From contig OY997649.1 in assembly GCA_963921795.1 (NCBI GenBank), positions 29,872,055 through 29,936,054 of the forward strand: a stretch of 64,000 nt of DNA, given 5' to 3'. Shown in pieces: positions 9,801-17,720 of the stretch. The notes beneath the pieces are model-generated. The model saw nothing but the letters and a program-made list of their open reading frames with translations. It ran no database searches and had not been told where the DNA came from. The position numbers were made by a program, and so were the translations under genes. Positions within the stretch are counted from its first letter, which is position 1. Every line of letters begins with the position of its first letter. This DNA comes from Nannobrachium achirus (Eukaryota > Chordata > Actinopteri > Myctophiformes > Myctophidae).

Positions 9801-10471
9801 GTGATCACATTTGGAGGCGGGGCCTCAGCCCACACCTTATCCCCAGCCAAATCATTTCCAAGGATAATGTCAACCCCTTCAACGGGTAACTCAGGACGCA
9901 CGCCCACCACCACCTCCCCACTAACCAACGCACAGACAATGTTCACCTTATGGAGGTGTACTGGAATTACTTTCATACCCATACCTCGCATTAATATGAC
10001 ATCGCCCGTGTCTGACTCAGAGGAGAATGGAATAACATCCTCACGGATGTAAGTATGCAATGCACCTGTGTCTCTCAGGATGTTAACTTTAACTGCTTTT
10101 TTCCCCTGCAGTGACACATAACCTTCTGACAGGAATGCTGCATATTCAGGATTAGGGCCACGCCCTGTGAAACACCTGCGGTCACAACCACCTTCTGTTT
10201 TTACAATTAACTGAGATGAGGTTATGCCGGTTGCAGCCAAAGCCACAGGTTTAACTGATGCCCCACTTAACATCTTCTCTTTTGCTTTAAGAGCAAAACA
10301 ATCTTTTTTCCAATGCCCACTACGATGGCAAAAATTACAGACCTTAGGGTCCTCCTGTTTCCCTGAACTGTGTTGGGCTCGTTGGTCTAGGGGTATGATT
10401 CTCGCTTCGGTGCGAGAGGTCCCGGGTTCAGATCCCGGACGAGCCCCCATTTTGTCATGAACTGACACCAT
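6845..10471 (-). CDS. pol: Gmr1-type polyprotein part: NC, protease, integrase, RT, RNase H
   Basis: A 1208-codon open frame. Domains in order: a retroviral-type zinc knuckle CX2CX4HX4C at residues 45-58; an aspartic protease with RDTGA near residue 134; the integrase HHCC zinc finger at about 350-390 ending CHTCQ; the integrase core with D near 418 (IMDCVGP), D near 478 (QTDQGSN) and E near 514 (QGALERFHQ); a GPY/F-like module near 650; reverse transcriptase with YLDD near 940; RNase H from about 1085 to the end, with QVDAS and YTDHNPL. Integrase preceding RT is the diagnostic feature of the Gmr1 group. Residues 1-7 come from the LTR, and about residues 9-32 are the antisense of the tRNA-Pro copy read in frame, so the true protein start cannot be placed here. 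The proteins would have processed, copied and integrated the element's genome. This copy belongs to an element that is not whole. Confidence 0.92.
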   Translation of the reverse strand: MVSVHDKMGARPGSEPGTSRTEARIIPLDQRAQHSSGKQEDPKVCNFCHRSGHWKKDCFALKAKEKMLSGASVKPVALAATGITSSQLIVKTEGGCDRRCFTGRGPNPEYAAFLSEGYVSLQGKKAVKVNILRDTGALHTYIREDVIPFSSESDTGDVILMRGMGMKVIPVHLHKVNIVCALVSGEVVVGVRPELPVEGVDIILGNDLAGDKVWAEAPPPNVITQVPLKLSPQVPTEVFPACAVTRAMSRKEGVTQQEKAESKSLTIPVPLKSISITELVQAQRADASMKSLFDLVSPEEEIDTAAHGYFVQNDVLLRKWCAQGEMGLGKPILQIVVPTEFRELVLKTSHDGIAGHTGVRKTYSRILQHFFWPHLKRDVSVFIKSCHTCQLTGKPNQSISPAPLCPIPALAQPFEYLIMDCVGPLPPSKSGCQYLLTLMCQATRYPAAYALRSITTKNVLKALSQFISVFGIPRIIQTDQGSNFLSHMFAQIMRQLQVKHIQSSAYHPQSQGALERFHQTLKSLLRGYCIELTRDWEEGLPWLLLAAREVVQESTGFSPNDLVFGHSVRGPLAVLKSGCKQSEPPKNLIEYVNGFRHRLYMAGQMAKRTLTQAQKKMKSLFDRKAKHRQFSPGNQVMVLLPIGGSPFQARFTGPLTVKEQVSDQDYLIVMPKGKARVCHVNLLKPYCARVPGSLGSGDVPYIDPSLCVGTVSSSLAGEVKGGGDWPADEQVLQVRLNNSEALKALPKVLGHLDETKRNELVAMVNGYPVLFSDTPSQTHLIEHDIDIGDAKPIKQRFYRVSPEKKAQLDKEVKYMLDNNLAEPSNSSWASPCLLVKKPDNTFRPCTDFRKVNSITKPDSFPLPRMEDCVDQVGSAKYVSKFDLLKGYWQVPLTPRAQEISAFITPTGLFSYKVMPFGLRNAPATFQRLMNLVVSGLSGCAVYLDDVVIFSDSWEDHVQRMRALFDRLVWARLTVNLAKCEFAKATVTYLGKVVGQGLVRTVEAKVEAIKTFPIPLTKKELMRFLGMIGYYRSFCRNFSSVVAPLTDLLKSKVKFIWADKAQQAFENVKALLCSSPVLAAPQFDRCFVLQVDASHVGAGAVLLQDGDSGVEKPVGFFSKKFNSYQVNYSVIEKEALALVWGLQHFDVYISTGSPLVVYTDHNPLTFLRSLQNQNQRLMRWALFLQPYSLDIRHIKGHENVIADALSRAF
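10376..10449 (+). tRNA. tRNA-Pro (CGG) copy captured beside the primer-binding site; not a functional gene
   Basis: A full cloverleaf can be drawn: acceptor GGCTCGT pairs with ACGAGCC (10439-10445), then discriminator C at 10446 and an encoded CCA at 10447-10449. The T stem is CCGGG/CCCGG and the anticodon stem CTCGC/GCGAG. Compared with the standard vertebrate tRNA-Pro as recalled, only two departures are seen: the anticodon loop is TTCGGT, six bases instead of seven, and T-loop position 58 (10431) is G where all cytosolic tRNAs carry A. A 6-nt anticodon loop and G58 argue against a working gene. The encoded CCA and the place exactly next to the LTR argue for a DNA copy of the mature primer tRNA. 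Confidence 0.85.
10432..10449 (-). promoter_or_regulatory. primer-binding site for tRNA-Pro
   Basis: On the minus strand TGGGGGCTCGTCCGGGAT follows the 5' LTR after a 3-bp spacer. It is complementary to the last 18 nt of tRNA-Pro, including the CCA. The same 18-mer is the classical primer site of murine leukaemia virus. The match to tRNA-Pro continues beyond it through 10376. Confidence 0.95.
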
Positions 10472-10902
10472 GACAAACAGGGAAACGACACACAGGTTTA
10501 CATTTTAACTTATTTTATTAATAACTAAAGAAAACAGAGATAATACTTAACATTTGAGGGCTGCTGTGAGTTGTCAGTTGTCAGTAGTGTAGGTGTGGAT
10601 GTGTGAAAGTGTAGTGTATGAGTGCAAGTGCAGAAACCATAATCAAACTAACTCAAAAGGAACCAAAACAAACACTGTTCCTTGTGGAAGGGAGAGAGGG
10701 AAAATGGCCCTGACCAGCCTGCTTATATACCCTAGGGATGATTGGAGGCCAGGTGTGTCTCGTCCTCAGACACACCCCTGCAGGCTGGTCCCCTCCTCCT
10801 ACACATGAACAGAGAACACAATCATTAGATTCACAGACAATGGGATGGACATACTGTAGACCAAGGCCCTTAGCCTCCCAGACCAGGGGATGGGTCATCA
10901 CA
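10453..10902 (-). repeat. 5' LTR of the Gmr1-type element
   Basis: This 450-bp LTR matches the other LTR with about one substitution and one extra block of about 47 bp that contains the self-complementary words AGGTGTGTCT and AGACACACC. TATA-like GTATATAAGC (minus strand, 10721-10730) and a poly(A) signal are retained. CACAT follows at 10903-10907. Confidence 0.92.
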
Positions 10903-10907
10903 CACAT

Positions 10908-12048
<1,141 letters not shown>

Positions 12049-12206
12049 CAATACACCAGGGGTCTTCAACGTTTTCAGGCCAAGGACCCCTTAGCTGAGA
12101 AAGAGATGAAGCAGGGACCCCCACAACCTGTTCATAGATTCCATATAGTTTCATTGTTTGACAGCACAATCATCAGTGTATTTTGAATTCATTTTCAGAT
12201 ATTTAA

Positions 12207-12401
12207 CCGCTTGAACCGTAAATACTTAATAAACTTTCACTCTGTACTTAGTCTGCTCTTTTCCCCCTCTACACCAAACCTCTCTGCCGAAAATAGCCGA
12301 TCTACAAGCTCACAACGCCTCGCAGCGCGAAGCGTTGTGAGCTTATAGATCAGCTATTTTTGGCTAAAGTTCTCAGAATATGGACGTTAGGGTTCAAGTG
12401 G
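12207..12401. mobile_element. TTAA-type (piggyBac-like) MITE nested in MITE D, carrying the hairpin
   Basis: TTAA at 12203-12206 and 12402-12405 flank a unit that begins CCGCTTGAACC and ends GGTTCAAGTGG, an inverted pair with one change. TTAA duplications and ends starting with CC fit piggyBac-like MITEs. The hairpin at 12287-12363 occupies the centre. Equivalent modules lie at 56420-56620 and 61799-62000. Confidence 0.65.
12287..12363. repeat. shared hairpin, copy 2
   Basis: Arms CCGAAAATAGCCGATC... and ...GCTATTTTTGG pair over about 35 bp with a few mismatches around a 3-nt loop. The loop-proximal part is CAACGCCTCGC on the left against GCGAAGCGTTG on the right. Confidence 0.88.
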
Positions 12402-12520
12402 TTAATATAAAAAAGGAGAAAAAAAGTTTCTATCACACAAAGATTTGAAGGACCCCCTGTAGTAACTCTGAGGACCCCCTAGGGGTTCCGGACCCCCTGT
12501 TGAAGACCTCTGCAATACAC

Positions 12521-12894
12521 AACATCGATCCCGCATCACAATCGGAAACGGCGGCGTGCTAAACTAGTGCCGGTCGGGGAAAATAGATAAAAGACCATTC
12601 AATTGCATTAGTGTAACGGTGTGGCATCTACTGTACGTGGATCTCTTCCATCATGGTGGTGATCATATTGATGACGTCACTCTTGCCCAAATATGGAGGG
12701 GTGGCAGCCTGCGCACATCGGTGTTGTCAGGCAACCGGTTGTGTTTTGCGTGAGGTCAGACCAGAGCTCTGCTCAGCATGTATAAGAATGGAAGATATAT
12801 TTGTAATTTCCCACTTTATTCCAAAGAGACCAAGGAATTAAGTGTGCTAAGTGGTGAGTGAAGGAGTTAAAAAGGATAAGGAGTCCGAAAGAGG
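12521..12894. other. upstream region of the zinc-finger gene
   Basis: No repeat was recognised. If the gene at 12895 has a 5' exon, the text AAGTGGTGAGTG near 12851-12862 could serve as a splice donor. This is only a possibility; no promoter motif is clear. Confidence 0.3.
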
Positions 12895-14238
12895 ATGAAT
12901 AAATTGTCCATTACCCAACGGAACCTAAAACTCTGTCCCTATCACAATCCATGTATAGATGCAGATGTGATGATGAACCGCCACTCCAGGATGGAGTGTG
13001 GTCTGTCTCAATCGAGCCATGACGACCTCTACAGACAAATGCCCATAAATGGGCAGATCCCCTCAGAATCCCTCCAGCAAATCAACAGAATTATAACCAG
13101 CCAGGAAAAAGGCACAGATGAACCAAAATCTTACAGTCATCAAAAGTTTACCAAGACTTTAACTCAACCAGGAGAAGTAAAGACACATCAGCTGACTTAT
13201 AAGTCAGCTGGGAAGAAAACTCACATCTGTAAACAATGTGACAAGAGTTTCAGTCGCCTAAAGGAACACCAGCATGTCCACACTGGAGAAAAACCCTTTC
13301 ACTGTAAAGAGTGTGACAAGAGTTTCAGTCAGTTAAGTCACTTGAAAAGTCACCAGTATACCCACACAGGAGAAAAACCCTTTCACTGTAAACAGTGTGA
13401 CAAGAGTTTCAGTCAGTTACGTCACTTGAAAAGTCACCAGTATACCCACACAGGAGAAAAACGTTTTCTCTGTAATGAGTGTGACAAGAGTTTCAGTCAG
13501 TTAAATCACTTGAGAAGTCACCAGTATACCCACACAGGAGAAAAACCTTTCCTCTGTAAAGAGTGTGACAAGAGTTTCAGTCAGTTAAGTCACTTGAAGA
13601 GTCACCAGTATACCCACACAGGAGAAAAACCTTTTCTCTGTAATGAGTGTGACAAGAGTTTCAGTCACTCAGGTCACTTGAAAAATCACCTGCGTACCCA
13701 CACAGGAGAAAAACCTTTTCACTGTAAAGAGTGTGACAAGAGTTTCAGTAGGTTAGGTCACTTGAAAAATCACCTGCGTACCCACACAGGAGAAAAACCC
13801 TTTCGCTGTAAAGAGTGTGAGAAGAGTTTCAATCGCGTATGTTCCTTGAAGAGTCACCAGCGTATCCACACTGGAGAAAAACCTTTCTATTGTAAACAGT
13901 GTGATAAGAGTTTCAGTCTGTTAAATAACCTGAAGATTCACCAGCGTATCCACACAGGAGACAAACCTTACTATTGTAAACAGTGTGATAAGAGTTTCAG
14001 TGTGTCAACTAACCTGAAGAGTCACCTGCGTATCCACACTGGAGAAAAACCTTTCCTCTGTAGACAGTGTGACAAGAGTTTCAGTCAGCCATCTTCCTTG
14101 AAGATTCACCAGCGTAGCCACACAGGAGAGAAACCTTACTGTTGTAAACCGTGTGATAAGAGTTTCAGTGAGTTACGTCAGCTGAAAAGTCACCAGCGTA
14201 TCCACACAGGAGACAAACCTTTTCACTGTAAACAGTGA
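12895..14238 (+). CDS. C2H2 zinc-finger protein
   Basis: A 447-codon frame. Residues 1-110 carry no recognised domain and no KRAB, SCAN or BTB signature. Then comes a tandem C2H2 array with TGEKP(F/Y) linkers: 12 fingers plus the start of a thirteenth. The first finger is short, CX2CX9HX3H, lacking three residues of the usual CX2CX12HX3H helix region, so it may not fold normally. Fingers 2-5 are nearly identical (CDKSFSQL-HLKSHQYTHTGEK), which suggests recent duplication or gene conversion. The frame stops at CKQ inside finger 13, so the array looks cut at its 3' end. C2H2 arrays bind DNA in the nucleus, usually as transcription regulators. The ATG is the first in frame; a spliced 5' exon is possible. 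It could be a live lineage-specific zinc-finger gene or a recently truncated paralogue; the long frame favours recent function. Confidence 0.85.
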   Translation: MNKLSITQRNLKLCPYHNPCIDADVMMNRHSRMECGLSQSSHDDLYRQMPINGQIPSESLQQINRIITSQEKGTDEPKSYSHQKFTKTLTQPGEVKTHQLTYKSAGKKTHICKQCDKSFSRLKEHQHVHTGEKPFHCKECDKSFSQLSHLKSHQYTHTGEKPFHCKQCDKSFSQLRHLKSHQYTHTGEKRFLCNECDKSFSQLNHLRSHQYTHTGEKPFLCKECDKSFSQLSHLKSHQYTHTGEKPFLCNECDKSFSHSGHLKNHLRTHTGEKPFHCKECDKSFSRLGHLKNHLRTHTGEKPFRCKECEKSFNRVCSLKSHQRIHTGEKPFYCKQCDKSFSLLNNLKIHQRIHTGDKPYYCKQCDKSFSVSTNLKSHLRIHTGEKPFLCRQCDKSFSQPSSLKIHQRSHTGEKPYCCKPCDKSFSELRQLKSHQRIHTGDKPFHCKQ

Positions 14239-14305
14239 AAACCACCATCTGCCGGGTGTGACGCAATCGAGAAGTGCCTGTTGCACTGGGTGCCGTTGGT
14301 CCGAA

Positions 14306-14502
14306 ATGTCATTGTACCTACATCCCATCAGTCAGAATCTGGTGATGTTAACCTGGTGAAAAATACTATGCCTAAACCTAAACCTAACCCTAACCTCAGT
14401 AAAACTATGCCTAAACCTAACCCAAACCCTAACCCTAACCTCAGTAAAACTATGCCTAAACCTAACCCTAACTAAAGTTGGACTAATGAGATGTAGGACG
14501 AA
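14306..14502. mobile_element. MITE with telomere-like interior (family C, copy 1)
   Basis: Ends CATTGTACCTACATCCCATC and, in complement at the right, CATTCGTCCTACATCTCATT match at most positions. The interior is a partial tandem of TATGCCTAAACCTAACC and CCTAACCTCAGTAAAAC, telomere-like but not a true CCCTAA array. It resembles the interior of family B and the element at 17270-17720. The unit begins just downstream of the zinc-finger frame's stop. Confidence 0.55.
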
Positions 14503-14830
14503 TGAGATTACTTATGTTCTGACTGTAGTTCTTTCACTAGTCATCCTTACCGCTACCACAAACAAGTCCAATGAATAAAGTTAAATATTTGAAAAAACAT
14601 TTTCAAAATGATTAAATCACCAATGAAAAGTCAAAGATAGCTGAACATTTTAAAGTTTGACTGAGGTTCTTAGGTGAAAGTATGAACTATGAAGGAGTTA
14701 TCAGAGTACAAAATGCTCTAGAAAATTGCCTAATTTCCCCATAGACCCTCATTACATTGAGTGTAAAAAAAAAAGTTAAAAATATCAAAAATCATAAAGA
14801 AAGTACATAACTGTGTAAAGCTGAACATGT
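14503..14830. other. no gene recognised; possible older repeat
   Basis: AT-rich text without recognisable coding content. It continues in style on the other side of the TTAA element (from 15262), so it may be an older repeat split by that insertion. Confidence 0.35.
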
Positions 14831-14834
14831 TTAA

Positions 14835-15257
14835 AGGGGCACTCCACCACTTTTCAACCTATCTTCATATAATAGGTCCTCACTAATGTTCATGATAAAA
14901 TATTTAAAAAAAATCTACTCAGTTTGGGTCTCATAGGAGAGCTGTGGGTGGGTCAAATCCTTCCTACCGGTGACATCATCAATGGGAAATGCAAGCTAAT
15001 AGAAACTGCAGGCTTTCTATTCCTGAAAAGTTGCATGTTAAAGTGGAAGCCATTGTTCTCGTGATAATAAAAATTGTTTTTTTTTTCCAAAAATATTATT
15101 TAATTTGTTTTGTCAAACGATGATGTCACCGGTAGGAAGGATTTGACAGCTCTCCTATGAGACCCAGACTGAATAGAAAAAAATTGTGCTATTTTATTAT
15201 GAACATTAGTGAGGACCTATTATATGAAGACAGGTTGAAAAGTGGTGAACTACTCCT
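14835..15257. mobile_element. TTAA-type (Kolobok-like) MITE with long inverted ends
   Basis: TTAA occurs at 14831-14834 and 15258-15261. From there inwards about 75 bp are inverted repeats: AGGGGCACTCCACCACTT at the left and AGGAGTAGTTCACCACTT in complement at the right, both followed by TTCAACCT(A/G)TCTTCATAT. The words CCTACCGGTGACATCATC also pair between the two halves. It is noncoding, 423 bp. The TTAA duplication and AGGG start favour Kolobok over piggyBac. Confidence 0.82.
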
Positions 15258-15261
15258 TTAA

Positions 15262-16782
15262 GTTTGAAAAAAGTTTCTTGCACAAAGTATGAAAGTAGTT
15301 AGATGTTGAATTTTTGGAGCGGTGAAAGCGCTCCCAATAGACAGGTATGTCCGTGGGTATGTGGGTGGGTGGCTGGCTGGGTGGCTGGCTGGCCATGTCC
15401 GTAGCCTGGCAATACCTTGAGTGGCCACACACAACACACTAGTTAAAGGAGGGGCACTGTTTTGTGCAGGCCAGGCACACTCACCACTCACTCACAGGCA
15501 CAGTTTACACTCACTCACTCACTCACATAGGGTACAGCTGCTCAAATTCACCGCTCCACTTCGAACCGAGGTTTGATTTCTTTTCCATATATCTCCATTA
15601 ATTTATTTGTGAATTACTTTTCCCCATTGTCTTGAATGGGGAAAATTCAAATGGTAAGACGTATTTGCAAGTGTGACTTGTGTCACGGCAACCACACTTT
15701 TCCCAGAATTGCATCTTTCTAGTTGAACAGTAATGTAGAAGACTAGACCAGTGCTCGTTGGGCACCGGCCTACCCTGGAATGGTGCAAGTCGGTAACGTT
15801 GCAGTTGACGGAAACCTTGTTACCACATATGTCCACGATCACACCGGCTGTCGTAAATTCTCTGTTGGGGAGAGTAAAATTAACAGGTAGTCAGATGTGC
15901 TCATGCAGAACATTCTGATTGGAATGTAGACGGAAGCCCCATTTCAACCAATATGCAGTTAATTCATTTTAGCAGACTCTCAGAAAACTCTCAGAGTGCT
16001 AATAGAACAGTATAAACTACAACAAGGTAACTAGGATAATAATATGCACCAAGTTTACTGTCTTTGAAACTTGACAGTGATTCATTTTTATTTGATAAAA
16101 ATCATCCCAGTAGCTATTGTACCTGTGAAGCTCCCAGAAATGTGAGTGTGAAGCTTATTGTTGCTGTGTTTATCCAGATACATAACTTTCATTCACATTC
16201 ACATTCACTTGCTGTAAAAAAAAAAAGCTACCATAGATTGGATGCCAAGTAATTTTATTTTTAATTTGATTAACTACAGTGTTCAGTGACCTAGTCTACA
16301 CTATTATTGAAGACTCAGCGATGCCGAGAGTATATCTATCACATCTATCTATCACATACATCTATCTGATAAGAATGACTGTCGGCACTCCTTTATCTTG
16401 TAATGAATATTGAAATCTCAGACAATGTGATTTGCTCGCCTTTCAGAAGTAATTACACACAGCAGGTAAAAGTGAAGCTGGTTATCTGCTGTCCTTATGT
16501 TCACCTTGGTAAACGCCCAGAGGCAGTCCAATAAAGCTCCAATATGATCTTACCAGGGCTCCAGTGTTTAGCCCAAAGGAGGAGATGTACTTGTGGTATA
16601 GGGAAGGCGAATCTGCCATTGCAAAATAAAAATACAATCTTCGCTGTGATATTAGTCTGGCTATGCCAGGCTAGTCTTTTTAAACATAAAAACAGGAATT
16701 GAATTCCAAAAAGGCAGCACATCCAAAAATGTAAATCAGGAGGACAAAGTACTCATGTTTCCACTTATTTATTGGCACACAC
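15262..16782. other. no gene recognised
   Basis: Simple GGCTGGCTGGGTGGC-type repeats at about 15361-15392 and a CTCA run at about 15511-15526 are present. Open frames here (for example 15250-15491 and 15603-15842, minus) have no recognisable domain. Confidence 0.45.
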
Positions 16783-16876
16783 CAAAACGGAACGCATACA
16801 CGTTTCGGCTAAGAGCCTTCATCAGAGCATGAAGGCTGATGAAGGCTCATAGCTGAAACGTGTAAGCGTTCCGTTG
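16783..16876. repeat. second inverted pair of hammerhead-like cores (Penelope-type)
   Basis: Minus strand 16825-16799 reads CTGATGA, stem AGGCT..AGCC, GAAACGTG; plus strand 16836-16862 reads CTGATGA, stem AGGCT..AGCT, GAAACGTG. Outside these, CGGAACGCATACACG and CGTGTAAGCGTTCCG extend the inverted repeat to about 45 bp per arm. It has the same architecture as 4304-4393 with a different sequence, so it represents a different Penelope-like family. Self-cleavage is not shown. Confidence 0.6.
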
Positions 16877-17265
16877 GACTTAATAGAAAGTGTTAACAAA
16901 ATGTATGTGAGTGTTCAGCATTTATGCAGTATTATAATTGACATTGTGTCTTTATAAAATGCTTTATAATGTGTTATGATTATTGTTGTTATTCTTCTTT
17001 CGTGTATCATCGTCCTTGATAATTGGTTGGCGACATTTTATTTCACAAGATTTCTTGTTACTTTTCATGAGTGCTTATACAGTAAACCCACCCTTTCAGA
17101 CTTTTCTCGACAAATTCAACTCTCCCTTTCTGACTTTTAGTTTTAGCTTGATGTATTTTTTCTTTGATTAGTTTTTAGCTTTTTAACAAATTTTCTCTTT
17201 AAAGTTGTTTATTTTGTTGTTGTAAAGCGACTTTGGGACGGGTACAGAGAAAAGCGGTGCCATGG
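16877..17265 (+). mobile_element. possible L2/Rex-type LINE 3' tail
   Basis: TTTTGTTGTTGTAAAGCGAC followed by TTTGGG near 17210-17238 is a motif commonly seen at the 3' end of fish L2-like LINEs. Upstream text is T-rich and shows no intact frame. The assignment rests on one motif. Confidence 0.35.
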
Positions 17266-17269
17266 CATT

Positions 17270-17720
17270 GGTCCGAAACCTCTTTGTTCTGACAGCCCAT
17301 TAGTCCGAATCTGTTAGGAATACTATGCCTAACCCTATCCCTAACCTTGGGGGAGAATAGGGTTGTTAGTTATGCACAATGTATAAATCTGAAAGCCATT
17401 GGTATGCGGTCAGAAATAAGAACACTTCTGGCTCACGAAATTTGACCATCGTGCCATGCACAGTCTCACACATAAAACCCACAGGACATAAACTACAAGA
17501 TGACCTGTAGGATTTTATGAACTAGGGGAACCAACCCAATTTAAAATTGCAACATTCTTTCTTTTTAAAAAACAAGATGGCGAAAGCACTTTTCTCTATA
17601 CTGCATCTTAGGCCTTGACTTGGCCTAGGACAATATATTGAAGTCTTCACTCCCTAACCTAACCTCAGTAACCCTAACTAAATTCAGACTAAGGAGAAGT
17701 AGGACTAATGAACCTTCGGA
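17270..17720. mobile_element. MITE with telomere-like interior (family C, copy 2), interrupted
   Basis: GGCATTGGTCCGAAAC, GCCCATTAGTCCGAATC and ATACTATGCCTAACCC at the left, and CTAACCTCAGTAACCC with AGTAGGACTAATGAACC at the right, match the family seen at 14306-14502. About 300 bp of unrelated text (about 17345-17640) lies between, so something is inserted in it or it is a longer family member. Confidence 0.45.

Larger units (their letters stand above)
6235..10902 (-). mobile_element. Gmr1-type Ty3/gypsy LTR retrotransposon
   Basis: The element lies on the minus strand between two LTRs (6235-6637 and 10453-10902) that begin TGTCATGA and end TCATCACA as written on the plus strand. It is flanked by the 5-bp target duplication CACAT at 6230-6234 and 10903-10907. 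It has a polypurine tract by the 3' LTR and a tRNA-Pro primer-binding site by the 5' LTR. The pol order is protease-integrase-RT-RNase H, that is integrase before RT. This order is known for the Gmr1 group of deuterostome Ty3/gypsy elements. The LTRs show about one substitution plus one block of about 47 bp present in only one of them, so the insertion is recent (inference: well under a few million years). The copy is broken: the capsid part of gag is not present, about one large structural break, while the pol frame reads open. Confidence 0.93.
12057..12512. mobile_element. hAT-like MITE, family D (copy 1)
   Basis: The ends are CAGGGGTCTTCAAC and, at the right, the complement with one change (GTTGAAGACCTCTG). 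Perfect 8-bp target duplications CAATACAC lie at 12049-12056 and 12513-12520. Next to the ends, words such as CCAAGGACCCC and GGACCCCCTGT repeat in inverted sense. A TTAA-bounded module (12207-12401) with the shared hairpin sits in the middle. Sister copies: 43629-43995, 56266-56726, 61637-62103. It encodes no protein, so it would depend on a hAT transposase encoded elsewhere. Confidence 0.9.

Noticed and set aside
10376-10449. A functional tRNA-Pro gene
   Set aside because: The anticodon loop has six bases, position 58 is G, the CCA end is encoded, and it abuts an LTR exactly where a primer site belongs.
14360-14475. Interstitial telomere repeat
   Set aside because: The CCTAAC-like words are interrupted by a fixed CTCAGTAAAACTATG spacer and lie between MITE ends, so they are the interior of a MITE.
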